Source: Scytalidium lignicola
Taxonomy: Eukaryota > Ascomycota > Leotiomycetes
DNA length: 30,922 nucleotides
Assembly (NCBI GenBank): GCA_002812745.2
Contig: NCSJ02000444.1
Location: 1-30,922 of the forward strand
Direction of reading: 5' to 3'
The notes under the pieces are model-generated. The model was not told the DNA's origin. It saw nothing but the letters and a program-made list of their open reading frames with translations, and ran no database searches. Both the position numbers and the translations under genes were made by a program. Every line of letters begins with the position of its first letter. The stretch's first letter is position 1. Below, one piece after another: positions 20,130 to 30,922 of the stretch.

Positions 20130-21754
20130 ATGCCGACATTCGCTCAAAAGCTGGCTATTGAGTCCTGGGTGCTCTACGGCATTGGCTTGTTCTTGATAGG
20201 ATGTCGAATGTATGCAGCAACTCCAAATTGAATTTCAAGATGTCGCAAATCGGGGGACAAGTTTTCTAACGAGGAGTATCTTTCTCTAGGGGGTCGCGAT
20301 GGATTCAAACGGGCGGTGACCTAAGAAAGTCCACACCAGACGACTGGATCATGATTTTCATCATAGTAGGTTCTCTCTGTCGCACACTTTGACCAATTTC
20401 ATATTTTTTAGCATCATTTATACCCAAAGGCTACAAGCTCTTTAATCTAATTGTGTTTTCTTCGTATGATTAGTTTACATATTCAGGAGTCATTGTTAGC
20501 ACCATACAAGTTGCCAACAATGGAAGCAATTACATGCCACCTGGAGAAGCTGAGAGTCTTTCTCCTGACGATCTCAGGAGTGCCGTTTGGGGAAGCAAGA
20601 TGACTCTGGTACTCGAGGAATTCACTCTCACGACGTTGTGGTCAATTAAGGCGTGCATTCTGCTTATGTACAGTCGTTTGACGTGAGCTCTATCCCAAAC
20701 CTAACTTATGCATTTGCGGAGTCTGACTTCAAACCTGTGTTTAGTTTAGGATTGAAACAGAACGTTGCAGTCAAGATTCTTGCGTGTTACTGTGGGGTTG
20801 GCTTTTTCATAGTTGAGGTGCTTCTCTTGGGCGTCTGGTGCCGGCCGGTCCAACAGTACTGGGCCGTCCCAGTTCGTAATTGTAAGTATCCTTCACTCCT
20901 TCATTCCGCATAAAAGCTGACGGAAGTATAGCGCAATGTGCAACGTACTACAACCATCTGATAACAGCGACAGTGTTCAATATCTCTTCTGATCTGCTGA
21001 TGTTGTTCATCCCCTTGCCAATGTTAATCACATCCAAACTGCCGTTGAAAAGGTAAAGCCATGGACTACTAAGTGTAGCTTAAAAAAANGAAGAGTGTTC
21101 ACTAATACCATACCCAAAAAAAAATAGGAAAATTATTCTTTGTGCTGTGTTCGGCCTAGGAATATTTGTCGTAAGTACACCAATCGCCCTCTGACTCAAG
21201 CCACCAAGGAGACTGCCGATATACTAACGAATTTCTTCCAACAGATCCTAGCATCAATTCTCAATCGCTACTACAACTTCACCATACCATATAGCCCCAT
21301 CTTCCTCAACTGGTATGTCGGAGAAGTATCCACCGCAGTCTTCGTCGCCAATATTCCGCTCTGCTGGCCCCTAGCGCGCCGCATCTTCGCCCTTGGTTCC
21401 TTCGGAGACTCTAAACGATCCCACAGCAACAGCCAGAATTACAATCTCCAATCCTCGTCAAAACTCTACGGCATCACCTCATTGAGACAGAGGGGTGCTG
21501 AGAGGCTAACCAGCACCAACGACACCAATGCCGGACTCAACGAAAGTGAGGAACGAATTACAGGCAGCGGGTGGACACAGGATGGGAATAATAGTGACCA
21601 GTTGGAGTTGACGCCAGCAAACAAGAGGGGTGTTTTTAAATCCGCCGTCGTGGCTGGAGCGCCGGACGGAAAGTCAGGAGACGAGGTCTGGGATAACAGC
21701 TTGGGAAACGAAGCAATTATCAAAACGGTTCAAGTGTCCCAGTATACTTCCTAG
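20130..21754 (+). CDS. Fungal rhodopsin-domain (SAT4-like) seven-helix membrane protein
   Basis: Seven exons are inferred: 20130-20209, 20290-20365, 20474-20682, 20745-20881, 20932-21052, 21128-21170 and 21245-21754. They join in frame to 391 aa. Hydrophobic segments begin at ~12 (SWVLYGIGLFLIG) and continue through DDWIMIFIIFTYSGVIVS, LWSIKACILLMYS and FFIVEVLLLGVW. The typical stretches CATYYNHLITATVFNISSD and LLMLFIPLPMLITSKLPLK follow, then NWYVGEVSTAVFVANIPLCW near residue 255. This is the 'fungal rhodopsin domain' family of integral membrane proteins, common near accessory genes and of unknown function; they are not retinal opsins, and no Schiff-base Lys is visible in the last helix. 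The ~120-residue C-terminal tail is Ser/Asn-rich and hydrophilic. An N at 21089 lies in intron 5. Confidence 0.87.
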
Positions 21755-23859
21755 GGTGTTGCTTTCTCTTGTTTTCCAGAGCTGGTGTTCACTTAGGGCG
21801 GAGTTTATTTTTGTTCCTCGGGCATTGGAACTCGGTTATTGATGGGGATGGAGATTGCTTCGGCTTGTGTAATTTAGGTAACTGGGAGTATGATGGTTTG
21901 AAGCAGAGATGGTTGATAAAAGCATAGATACCCCCATATTAGAGNAAAAAACTAAAGCTTCGGCAACCCAAAAACTCCATTTTCATGCTAAATCGAGAGT
22001 GGTCACTCTGTAATCACTTCGTACTCACTTGTAGTTTTCATCCTCACATTTCATTAATCATACCATTATGTTGCTAGCAATTTGTGCAGCGTAATACATA
22101 CCTACCATACACATAGTACAAACTCGGACAAACTTACGTCCCTGCCAACCATACAAGGATCCCCCACGGGCAAACGGGAAAGACGACATCGATCCACTCT
22201 TGGTACGTAAGGTACAACAGTACAAGAAAATCCCCAAAGCCAAGACGGGCATAGAATTTGTTGGATCTCCAACCAACAAAAAAGCCAACGCCAACGGCCC
22301 GCCGCCGTCCGGCTTATCCAATAGCCAAAAAAGAATTCACGCAAAATGCACCCAAATATGAAAAGCTGATTACTAAGTTGAATAGTTAATCAAAACAATG
22401 GGGGCTGAGTAATAGCTGAGCAAGGGAAAAAGAAGTGCGTGGTAGGCATTGAAAAAAATGGTGGACGTCGTATTTTTACCCGATGCTGTGCCGGTATATG
22501 CGGTGGTGGGAGTGACCTGGTTTACACCGTAAATCTCACAACAACTCCGCTAATTAGGTGCAAAAGAACGGGCAGAAAGAACCCGTAAAGAACTCTTGGG
22601 CGTCATCGTACAGTTGCAGCACGTGTAACCGGTAACTAGTTAAAAACCTTTTTGCTTTTTTTGGATGGTCCCGAGGGAACGAGAAGTACGGCCCGTTGGT
22701 AAGGTAATGGGTCCGGAGACTACTACTCTACCATATCCATACTACAACTCTCTTACGAATGTGGAATGTAGAACAGCCACAGCTTCTTCAATATTCTAGG
22801 TTGTATCTGAGCTGAAAATCCCACCATCCGTCTGGTAAAAACAGGTTGAAAGCGGGAGGTATTAGGTAGTTAGGTTCACCGGTAAGTGGAACTCCCCAGT
22901 GCCGCGGAGACGCCAAGTTACGACCAAAAAAGCAAGCGGCTGGAGCCTTCTTCCAACTCCAACTCCAGCTGCATGAGATCCCCTAGATGTGGCGGCTATG
23001 GCGGAGAGGCTACAGAAGCAACCCTTGCCTTCCTTTATCTACACAGCATCCAACTGGCTGTCTTCAGCACAGTAGTATCGTACTGCATTAGTTGCTGCAC
23101 TGCAACTACAATCGTTTTCCAGTGCAAAAAAAAAGAGCATGGCCCGCTTTTCTTTATACATGGGTGGAGGAAAGCAAGACTTGTGGCCAACGAATCCAGC
23201 CTCCGGGTCCCTCCAAACATCTTGCCCTTGACGGCCCTTCTTTTCTATCAGTCGTCCTGATACTACTGCCGTCGCCCGGCCATGTTTTCGTTGCAAAGCA
23301 TGCATGAGTCCTCTATCGGATTAAGTGCACGGGAATATTTTGTTGGACAAACCAACCATCAAGCCATCCGGGACCCAGAACTGACCAAAGCTCCCTGGTA
23401 TCGAAGTATTGTATCCTGGTATGTCTGCACCTCCCGTCGCAACGCAGGAATAGTTGGGAGCAGCGTTTCGTGGGAATGTGGGAAGAGTGGAGGAAAGAGG
23501 CAGGAAAGAGAGAGAGAGACCCTCTCCACCTCCGAATGGATCCCAGACCAATATTTCAACAAGCATGTAGATACAGTCAGTGGTGGAAAGGCTTCAACTT
23601 CCTTTTTTTCCTTCTCTTTATCTACCTGCGCTCATCCTTCCTCTTTTCTCTTTCCTCCCTCGACCTGTCATTGTCGCTGCCACTGTGTCGGGTTCTCTTA
23701 TCCTAGCCATATCACCCCGCATACTCCTACAATCGCGCTTTGATACTTGTGTCATTGCGCTTTGTTGCTAACTTTGCTGGTCAATTGAGCACTGGTAAAG
23801 TGAGACTGAGGGGGAAAGAGAACGTGTGTGTCTGTGCGTGATAGAAATAGAGAGAAGTC
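21755..23859. other. Intergenic: upstream region of the NCS1 permease
   Basis: 2.1 kb without a supported gene. It includes the 3' end of the rhodopsin-like gene, an N at 21945 in an A-run, and long CT-rich tracts around 23600-23690. A plus frame of 124 codons (22886-23260) has mixed low-complexity content and overlaps minus-strand frames. A TC/AG-rich leader directly precedes the permease ATG. Confidence 0.5.
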
Positions 23860-25608
23860 ATGGACGACAGGCCAATCCCTACGTCGGAGTCGAAACCTAT
23901 CGACATCGACCTTGAAAAGGGACTCCAGACAGTTGTAGCACCCGAGTCGATCTCGACCTCATCTGTCTCGTCGCCGGCAGACGTTCGCAAGGTTGTTCTG
24001 CCCAAGACCTTCGTCAAATGGAATGAGAGAATCGAGTCTCTAGCCGGCCTGGAGGCGCGTGGCATCACGCGTGTGCTGCCATCCGAGCGCCATGAGTCGA
24101 GTCTTTTGACTGACTTGCAGATGGCATTCCTCTGGTTCAGCGCCAATCTAACGGCTAACAATCTCGCCGTTGGGTTCCTTGGTCCCTTGTTATTTGACTT
24201 GGGATTTGTTGACTCTGCAATGTGTGCAGTGTTTGGTGGGTTGGTTGGTTCCTTGATGACGTCGTATATGGGTATTTGGGGAGCACAGAGCGGGAATCGC
24301 ACCTTGGTATGTTTCTTTCCTTTTATTTTACTCTTCTCAGAATTTGAGATTTTATTTCTACATTTTTACACTATGATGATGATGTTTGCATTTGAAACTT
24401 ACCTGTTACCTAGGTTGTGGCTAGATTCTTCATGGGCTATTGGCCGTCCAAAATCTGCGTGATCCTCAATATCGTGCTGATGGTTGGCTATTGCATGATT
24501 GACTGTGTTATCGGTGGACAGATCCTCTCGGCTGTTTCAGGAGGGAGCATGTCGATAGTCGTTGGCATCATTATCGTAGCTATTATCAGCTGGGTTATTG
24601 CAGTCTTCGGGATGTCGATCTTCCATCAGTATGAGAGGTAAGATGTCCTGTCTCTGTAATTTCTATGTTCTGTACACCATTACTGACTCGGTCCTGTGAT
24701 ATAGATTCGCATGGATACCCCAGCTTATGGTTATTCTCATCCTGTTTGGATCTGCAGGTCCCAAATTTGACACGACAACCGCCTCAGTTGGAAACATGGC
24801 CACTATCAACGGCAACCGTCTATCATTCTTCGCCCTCTCCCTCTCTGTTCCGGTGTCTTGGGCAGGCGCAGCCTCGGACTTCTATGTGTACTACCCGGAA
24901 ACCACTTCCAAGCGCAAGGCATTCCTCCTGACACTGACTGGACTGACACTTTCCTTCACCATTGTTAATCTCATGGGTGTGGGACTTGCTTCTGGAGTGG
25001 CGAATGATCCATCCTGGAGTGCCGCATATGATATCTCTTCTGGTGCTCTCATCCTAGCTGGCTATGACGGACTTGCAGGCTTCGGCAAGTTCTGTGGTGT
25101 GATCGTTGCGCTGGGAGTCATTGCCAACAACATTCCAGGGACATACTCAGCAGCGCTGGGTTTTCAGATGCTAGGCCGTTATCCCAAGGCTGTGCCGCGA
25201 TACATGTGGACATGTGTCGTCGTGATCATCTACTTTGTGTGTGCTATAGTTGGCCGGAACCACTTGTTCATCATCTTCCAGAACTTCCTGGCCTTGATGG
25301 GTTACTGGGTGACCATCTTCATCTGCATCGTGCTGGAGGAGCATTTGTTGTTTACGGGCAGAAGAGGATTCGACTGGACTGCATGGGAAGACAAATCGAA
25401 ACTGCCCATTGGATGGGCTGCACTGGCGGCATTCTTGATCGGCTGGGCCGGATGTGTCATCTCCATGGACCAGGTGTACTTTGTGGGCCCAATTGCGAAG
25501 CTGGTTGGTGATTTTGGTGCTGATTTGGGTATTTGGGTTGGATGTGGGTTCACCCTCGTCACCTACTTTCCAATGAGGTATATCGAGCTCAAGGTTGTTG
25601 GGCGCTGA
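23860..25608 (+). CDS. NCS1-family purine/cytosine permease (Fcy2-like)
   Basis: Three exons, 23860-24306, 24414-24637 and 24705-25608, give 524 aa, the normal length for fungal Fcy2/FcyB transporters. A ~85-residue cytosolic N-terminus contains ARGITRVLPSERHESSLLTD, the family's start block. It is followed by about 12 membrane segments: FLWFSANLTANNLAVGFLGP, MGIWGAQSGNRTLVVARFF, FAWIPQLMVILILFGSAG, ALSLSVPVSWAGAASDFYVY, VIANNIPGTYSAALGFQML and ALMGYWVTIFICIVLEEHLL. NCS1 permeases import cytosine, adenine, guanine, hypoxanthine or related vitamins with protons; the exact substrate is not decided by sequence reading. Introns are 107 and 67 nt with TAG acceptors. The gene lies alone, with gene-free sequence on both sides. 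Confidence 0.93.
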
Positions 25609-28451
25609 GCGCATATGACGAGAATGAATTAATGTTTATGTAGATATGTAGATATGCAGGCTAGATGACGATTATTTTAATGATAATGTTATGAGCTTCT
25701 GAGCGATAGATATTCTAGGTTCATATAACGTGTTGCAGAAAGTAGTGCGTGATCGTTTCGGAATTATGAGAAGTAAAGCTCCTTCCAAGGGAAAGGGGAG
25801 GATTGGTCCATATCATTTCGTTGCCGTATAAGAGAAACGAGGTAGTTGGAAATAATAGCATCTTGGATGCACCAGCCTCACAGGTCTACCGTATCGCTGC
25901 GCCCTGAATTATAAACTTATCGTGGTCATCCGCTACTATAATAAATGAAACTCCATTCTCTGCTTTCTTCCGAGTTGGCTATTGCCATTAGTCATTTTCT
26001 GTGGGTTTCTTTTCTCAGAAAGCTCAGTTTGTAGGACGAGGTTTCTCGGGCTTGGATTGTGAGGTGACCCATAGAAAGCTGTAAGAATCTACGCATTTCA
26101 AATGAATCTGTTCTCTCATTTACCGTAATTTAAGTTCATTACTTATAAGGATCAAACTTAACAAATATTGTGTTGGTATAGCCGGCTTTGCAGCCTTGTT
26201 CCAGGTTACCATTGGTGTATACTTGTAAGATCTTCTTCCAGCTATTCAATGGATTTTCATTAATAAATTGGTTCTGAAGAAGAAAGAAGGTTAAAAGAGG
26301 CATTGCATAAGAAGAAAGTGATTCTCAATATACCAGAAAACGGAGACGCCCAAGACTTAATTCTACTGAAAAGTTAATATCTTGTTCTTTCATTGGGAAG
26401 TTGACATAAAATGTTTTCCACCGTTCTTTTGAGATATCATATTGCAACTTCTTCGTTGGGAGCTTTTACAACGACACTTAGTGTATATAATTTAATGCGG
26501 TGTGTTGCAATTTTGTCTTTTTATCATGTTTTTATTTTATGACCAATGCTGACAATAAAGAGGAGGCTATGAAGACTTGATAAGATACAAAGAGATCTTA
26601 AAAGTATTGAAGGGAGATTTGGCGTCGGCGACAGGGGCTTTAAGATAATGTCGAGGTATGAAATGGGTTAACAAGCTAGAGTAAGCATAAGAGAGCAACG
26701 TCTATTAAGAGAGATAATATATCTTTAATTAACTGTTAGAACTTGAAAATCCAAAAATTAGTGGTGGGGGAGAAGTCCCTGGGGTCACCTGGAAAAAAGG
26801 AACAGACGTTTTAGGCTGCTGGGCGTGTTGGGGTGTGATAAAAAACATAAATCTGGATTCATACGACTTTCCATTAACAACAGTCACTTCTCAGATACAA
26901 ATACTAACATCCTAGCCCACGATCCTTAACCATCTCACCTATTTTATCATAATGTTGAGTCAGCTGATCATTAAGGCTGCTCGCTCAGTTCTTCGTTCCT
27001 TTTTTATCACCTCAAGAGTAATAGCTGATGGAGACCTCGGAGTTTCAGCTCAGTCTGGAGGGAATGAGTATGTCAAAAGCTGTTTAGACCTTTTATCCAC
27101 TCGGCAAGGTCAAATGGAGATGAGGATTGAAGTTAACACATTATTTAACTGAATAATAATGCTTTCAGAAAACAAGAGAATACTATCAAGTAATCTGAGA
27201 AACATATGTACTGTACGTCTAATTGAATTTAATCTTCCCGTTTAATTAGTATTATCCTTGAAAGAGTCGAATTCCTAATAGTTTTCTCTTACTGTGAGAA
27301 GAATCTCGAAAAACCAAGGAGGCGAGCATAAGTATGCCTTTTGCAAGGCTTTATCCATGGAGAGCAGTACCAAAAGGTATTACTTGTATAGTTAAATAAG
27401 ATAAACCTACATCGATATAAACACCAATGAGCCTTGTGGACATATTGTTCAATTTATATTTCAGTGGACAAAAAACATACCCTTCACTTTTCGTCCAAGC
27501 AGTGTACTGCACGATCTGAGAATGGAGAGACTAGATAACGGATGTAGAGTTTGGTACAGACGGTTCACATATCTGCTTGGCTTTCTTGATCATCGAAAAT
27601 CTCCTAGTACCATGGATTGTTTTCATCGATGAGTATCATAAGGTCTGGGCCGTCTACCCTTCTTCGGTAGAGCAAGGTGATGATATTCGGTAGTTCTATC
27701 CTGTAGGTCTTGACGATCCAGATAGCATGATTGCATGGAAGACTTCGTCAAGAGTCGTACCAGTACAACACTGATTTGCCATTCGAAAATAGTAGCCCAG
27801 AGTCGGTTGTCTACAAGCTCGGAAAAGCAGACCAGACTAACTGCCGCACCATCTACCCACTATAGCAGTTGTGCTACCTTAAAGATATAGATCTGACTTT
27901 ATCTGGTTTGAGGACCAGTCGGATTATGTTGGTAAAGTGAAATTTTATTCACCTTAGCTCTTTAGATCCCGATGTCCTAATCATTATGTTAGCGGTCTAG
28001 ACTGTCATACACATGCTTGCGTCCGTTGCAACATATCAGTAGCTTGGTAACATCCGTCGATGCAGCTCATGTTCCAGCTAGTTATGCTCCCGAAAACTAG
28101 TTGGTCACTCCTCCTTTTCTCGAATTGTCTTGTTTCAATTAATCCGACGATGCCCTTCAATTCTCAATGTGTACAACATGTTGGCGATGAGACAGTTGGT
28201 GAGGATAATCGGTTTTATATGGGGAATGACTATTGATTTGAGATGCATTGGGTTGTTCTTGATATTGGATTCAATAGGAAGCAGATGACAATATTGAGAT
28301 AGGTTATGTTGGAGTGAGGCCAGAGGGATGAACATAACGGTCTTAGGACGAACTAGGGTCTCTCCAGAAGGCGATTAAGCTTAGCCGGTTTGGTCATAGT
28401 TAAAGAAGGGCCAAGTCCTACAGCAAAGCCTCATATTAGCTGTTCTTGGAG
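25609..28451. other. AT-rich gene-free block
   Basis: 2.8 kb with frequent stops in all frames. The best ATG frames (26952-27152 and 28335-28135) are 66 codons with no family features. Short protein-like stretches occur (for example YCVGIAGFAALFQVTIGVYL near 26170, and a 52-codon stop-free plus frame at 27535-27690) but are not enough to call genes. The block abuts a copia-type LTR, so degraded repeat sequence is likely. Confidence 0.5.
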
Positions 28452-28904
28452 TGTTAGAATACAGATTTTGCTTTAGTGATGGGTTACGTATGGGCATACT
28501 ACAGAAACTCGCAGTTAACTTACTTCTCATTGGACGTAAAAGTAACATAAAGAAAGATCATCATTGGTATTGATTCAGGTCAAGATGGCAGTGGGCTTTA
28601 GAAGGCGTGGTTTTTCCTAGAGATCTAGCGATATCCCATGACGTCTAAAACGTGAAATTCCAGGATATCTCGGAGCCAAGAATAAAAATTACATCACTCC
28701 TGCTCGCGGCGATACGCCTTTCTTTGTCACATAACATTTCCTTGAAATATCTAGTGACTGCTCTGCAATGACTTTAAAAATCAATCGTATCTAGGTCATC
28801 TTACCTTGCTACCTCCCTGTTTATATTGGAATATCAGAGCAAAACGAAAACAGAATTCAAATAGAACCTCGCAGCATCTTTACCTCTCAAGTCTTGTGCT
28901 AACA
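28452..28904 (-). mobile_element. Ty1/copia-type LTR (3' LTR of a truncated or decayed element)
   Basis: The 453-bp segment begins TGTTAG and ends CTAACA on the plus strand, a perfect 6-bp terminal inverted repeat of the TG...CA type. Immediately to the right, read on the minus strand, comes a purine-rich run (ACAAGAGGGAG, 28915-28905) that looks like a polypurine tract abutting the LTR. This sets the orientation as minus, with the internal region to the right. A TATA-like word (TTATATT, 28820-28826) lies inside, about 80 bp from the element-side LTR start, as expected for U3. The five flanking bases do not match (TGGAG left, CTCCC right), so this is not a clean solo LTR. No second LTR was found by eye before the window end. 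Confidence 0.6.
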
Positions 28905-30922
28905 CTCCCTCTTGTCAAGACTTAATTGGTCACCTTAGTTCATTAGATAGCGAATGATACATTAACTCCAGGATCCTCTGAGTCTTAGACACCTCAAAGT
29001 GGTGGTAAGAGCTAGAGTTGTAACTAATATGTAGAGAGATAGGAATAATAAATATGGGTTTTGATAGTCTGCAAAAAACACATCTTGGCACAAAGAAGGA
29101 AAGAGAGACAAAGAGAAGTGCGCACAGAGAAGGTTGAACTACCTTAGGGCTAGACATTGATTCAGATCTATGGTCCACGTGGGATGTCAAGGCGTCAAGC
29201 CCGTGTGAATTTATGGAACCGATCTCAGGGTGGCTTAATGCTTGGGCCAACTCTTTGCTGCAATATCATCTCAAGGTGAGCGAAAACTTCAGCGGCTTGG
29301 CCAAAAGAGTTTGAAAGAGTAAAAACTTTTTGTTATCCAGCCTCAATGGAGATAACAATATCAAGCGAGAGAGGAATGAGTTGAGGTTCGGAGCAATACC
29401 TCGCAATTAGGTACTTGGCCGAGTATCAGGATTGAGGGGTACCTAGCATCTGGCTCTCGAAAAGGGGAGCGTGCACTTGCATCACAAGTTGTGGAGGATC
29501 TGTTTGTGGACTAGCAGATCAACGGATCATAACTTTATCGGTCCTGTATCGCTGGAGATTGCGATCAGATCAATATCACTGCGGCGCTATACCACTACAG
29601 TGATAATGGGCTTGCTATTACACGCCACGAAGCTGCGTTCACGACTCAGTTGCACCGGTTGAGGCAGATGGCATCGACAGAGCTGCTCGAAAGGCATTGA
29701 TGCTTCTTGGCGCCATGGACGTTGTGGGCAGTTATGGGAACCGTTTTTGCAGTAGCTCCCTCGCCGCTCAAGAAGTTAGGGGTCTCCTCCCAGCGCTCAG
29801 ACAGCTCGGACGCATGGCTTCGGAGCTTGGCGGCTCGCAAACCTTCTGCTCTTTGGGCGGCATCGTGTTCATGATTATTGAGGTTATCTCGTAATATAGT
29901 CGTGGAGGAGATTAATAAATTTCCCGAGCCCTTGGGTCGTAATGCATACTGTGTAACTATATTCCATGTCATTGCGAAGACCTCGATTTTTCAAATGGAG
30001 CCACAGGACAAACCTAGTGTTTTATCTCATTAGATGTGTTAGAGTCTGACAGCTAAAGCTGATGCTGGCAGTTCGACAAGATTGATATGGCACTTTTTGT
30101 ATGGTCCTGACTCCGTCTTGTGAAGAATCTCGCGAGTTGCAACCCAATTCATCAATGGTGGTCTAGAATTTTGATTAATTAGACTTCCGAGAAAACCCTG
30201 TGGTGATCGCACGGGCCTCCAGGGGTGTTGTCTGATGAGGAAGTATCCACCGCGTTCCCCATTCAACATTTCTTTATACGGCGGATCCGTATTGAACAAT
30301 GCATTATCCTAATCCAATTCATCATTCCGACTCCAACAATGCAGTACACTTCCGGTACGGTACACGTACAGAGCACACTTCCGAACCGCTCGTGGGACGC
30401 GTCCCGATGTGTGGCGTCGACAAAGGCCTGGGCCGCAGATCCCCTGCCAAAAAGTCCAACGGTAGAAGTCGTCCAACCCCTCCTCCAGATGGGTATTCCG
30501 ACTGGACCAAATGGGCCGTTGTTTGTGTGCTACAGCATGAAGATACAGTACCAAGCAGTGCGTGCAAATGGGAGAAGCCGGATATGAAAACCGACACGGA
30601 CTCGGGAGAGATAATTAAGCATATGAGGACTGCGATGATCCATAGCCAATGACCTACTACTGCATCCCCCTGAGGAGAGTTTGCGTGTTATTGCAACCCT
30701 CTCGTTCTCAATGTAGCATCAGCAAACATCCACCGGTACTACGCAGGAACGTGGACTCCAATGCCGCTCCTGTGTGGAGGTGCCAAGCATCTCGAAACAT
30801 TCTTTTCCATGTTCTACAGTAAAGCTGTGAGACATTGTCTTTTCCTTCCCTTTTCCAATGCGTTCGGACGCCGCCCGTCGCTCCTTACCGTGCTGGACNG
30901 CGCCGCCGGTCTTGTGTCGGGG
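28905..30922. other. Degenerate sequence right of the LTR, no supported gene
   Basis: If the LTR orientation is right, this should contain the 3' part of a copia internal region in reverse. A minus frame (29250-28930) ends with KTQRILELMYHSLSNEL, which only weakly recalls the KHIDIRYHFIR block near the end of copia RNase H; I would not call it on this alone. Frames at 29646-29972 (-), 30225-30652 (+) and 30597-30309 (-) overlap one another and show no family. The last ~60 bases are GC-rich and include an N at 30899. Confidence 0.4.

Noticed and set aside
22886..23260. 124-codon plus-strand ORF upstream of the permease
   Set aside because: Low-complexity, no family similarity, overlapped by open antisense frames.
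27535..27690. 52-codon open frame with VFIDEY that could recall a copia reverse transcriptase YVDD region
   Set aside because: The match is too short, it is on the opposite strand to the nearby LTR orientation, and stops on both sides occur at about the random rate.
30225..30652. Overlapping 117-120 codon plus frames near the right end
   Set aside because: Two plus frames and two minus frames are open at once over the same 300 bp, and none has motifs or a sensible start context.
1..30922. CRISPR arrays, rRNA, intact tRNA genes, bacterial-style operons
   Set aside because: None seen. The window is eukaryotic nuclear DNA with spliced genes, and no regularly spaced repeats or complete tRNA cloverleaf were found by eye.

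Overview
The window is a nuclear segment of a filamentous ascomycete (Pezizomycotina; a Leotiomycete-like genome is my guess from overall character, not a demonstrated placement). The evidence is dense protein-coding genes on both strands, many short introns (about 48-112 nt) with GTANGT-type donors and TAG/CAG acceptors, and fungus-specific families (Ytp1, Alb1, fungal rhodopsin-like 7TM, GMC oxidoreductase, Fcy2-type permease). Single N bases occur at 5843, 6197, 17589, 21089, 21945 and 30899, so this is a draft assembly.

Left part (1-14111) is mostly housekeeping. After a short unidentified coding end and some repeat-like sequence come a YTP1-like membrane protein (+), mitochondrial-type peptidyl-tRNA hydrolase PTH1 (-), the BAR protein RVS161 (-, seven exons), the ribosome-assembly factor ALB1 (+), and a second, endophilin-like N-BAR protein with a proline-rich tail (-). 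A gene-poor 3 kb stretch holding a decayed reading frame follows. Then the 26S proteasome ATPase RPT2 (-) stands head to head with the UBA-containing ubiquitin-conjugating enzyme UBC1 (+). A possible small spliced gene, or a UBC1 upstream leader ORF, lies between them.

Middle part (14112-25608) is more accessory. An AT-rich spacer with a decayed coding relic leads to a GMC-family FAD oxidoreductase (-), a divergently transcribed fungal rhodopsin-domain membrane protein (+), and an NCS1 purine/cytosine permease (+), separated by intergenic regions of 1.7-2.1 kb.

Right part (25609-30922) has no gene I can support. It is AT-rich and carries a 453-bp sequence with the structure of a Ty1/copia LTR (TGTTAG...CTAACA, adjoining polypurine tract) in minus orientation. 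This looks like a degenerate, transposon-affected block.

Functional links: RPT2 and UBC1 both serve ubiquitin-proteasome degradation and share one upstream region. RVS161 and the N-BAR protein both shape membranes at actin/endocytic sites and flank ALB1. I found no CRISPR array, rRNA, intact tRNA or clearly novel multi-gene system. The most interesting items are the ATG-only first exon of RPT2, the small spliced ORF upstream of UBC1, the paired BAR genes, the two pseudogene relics and the copia LTR.
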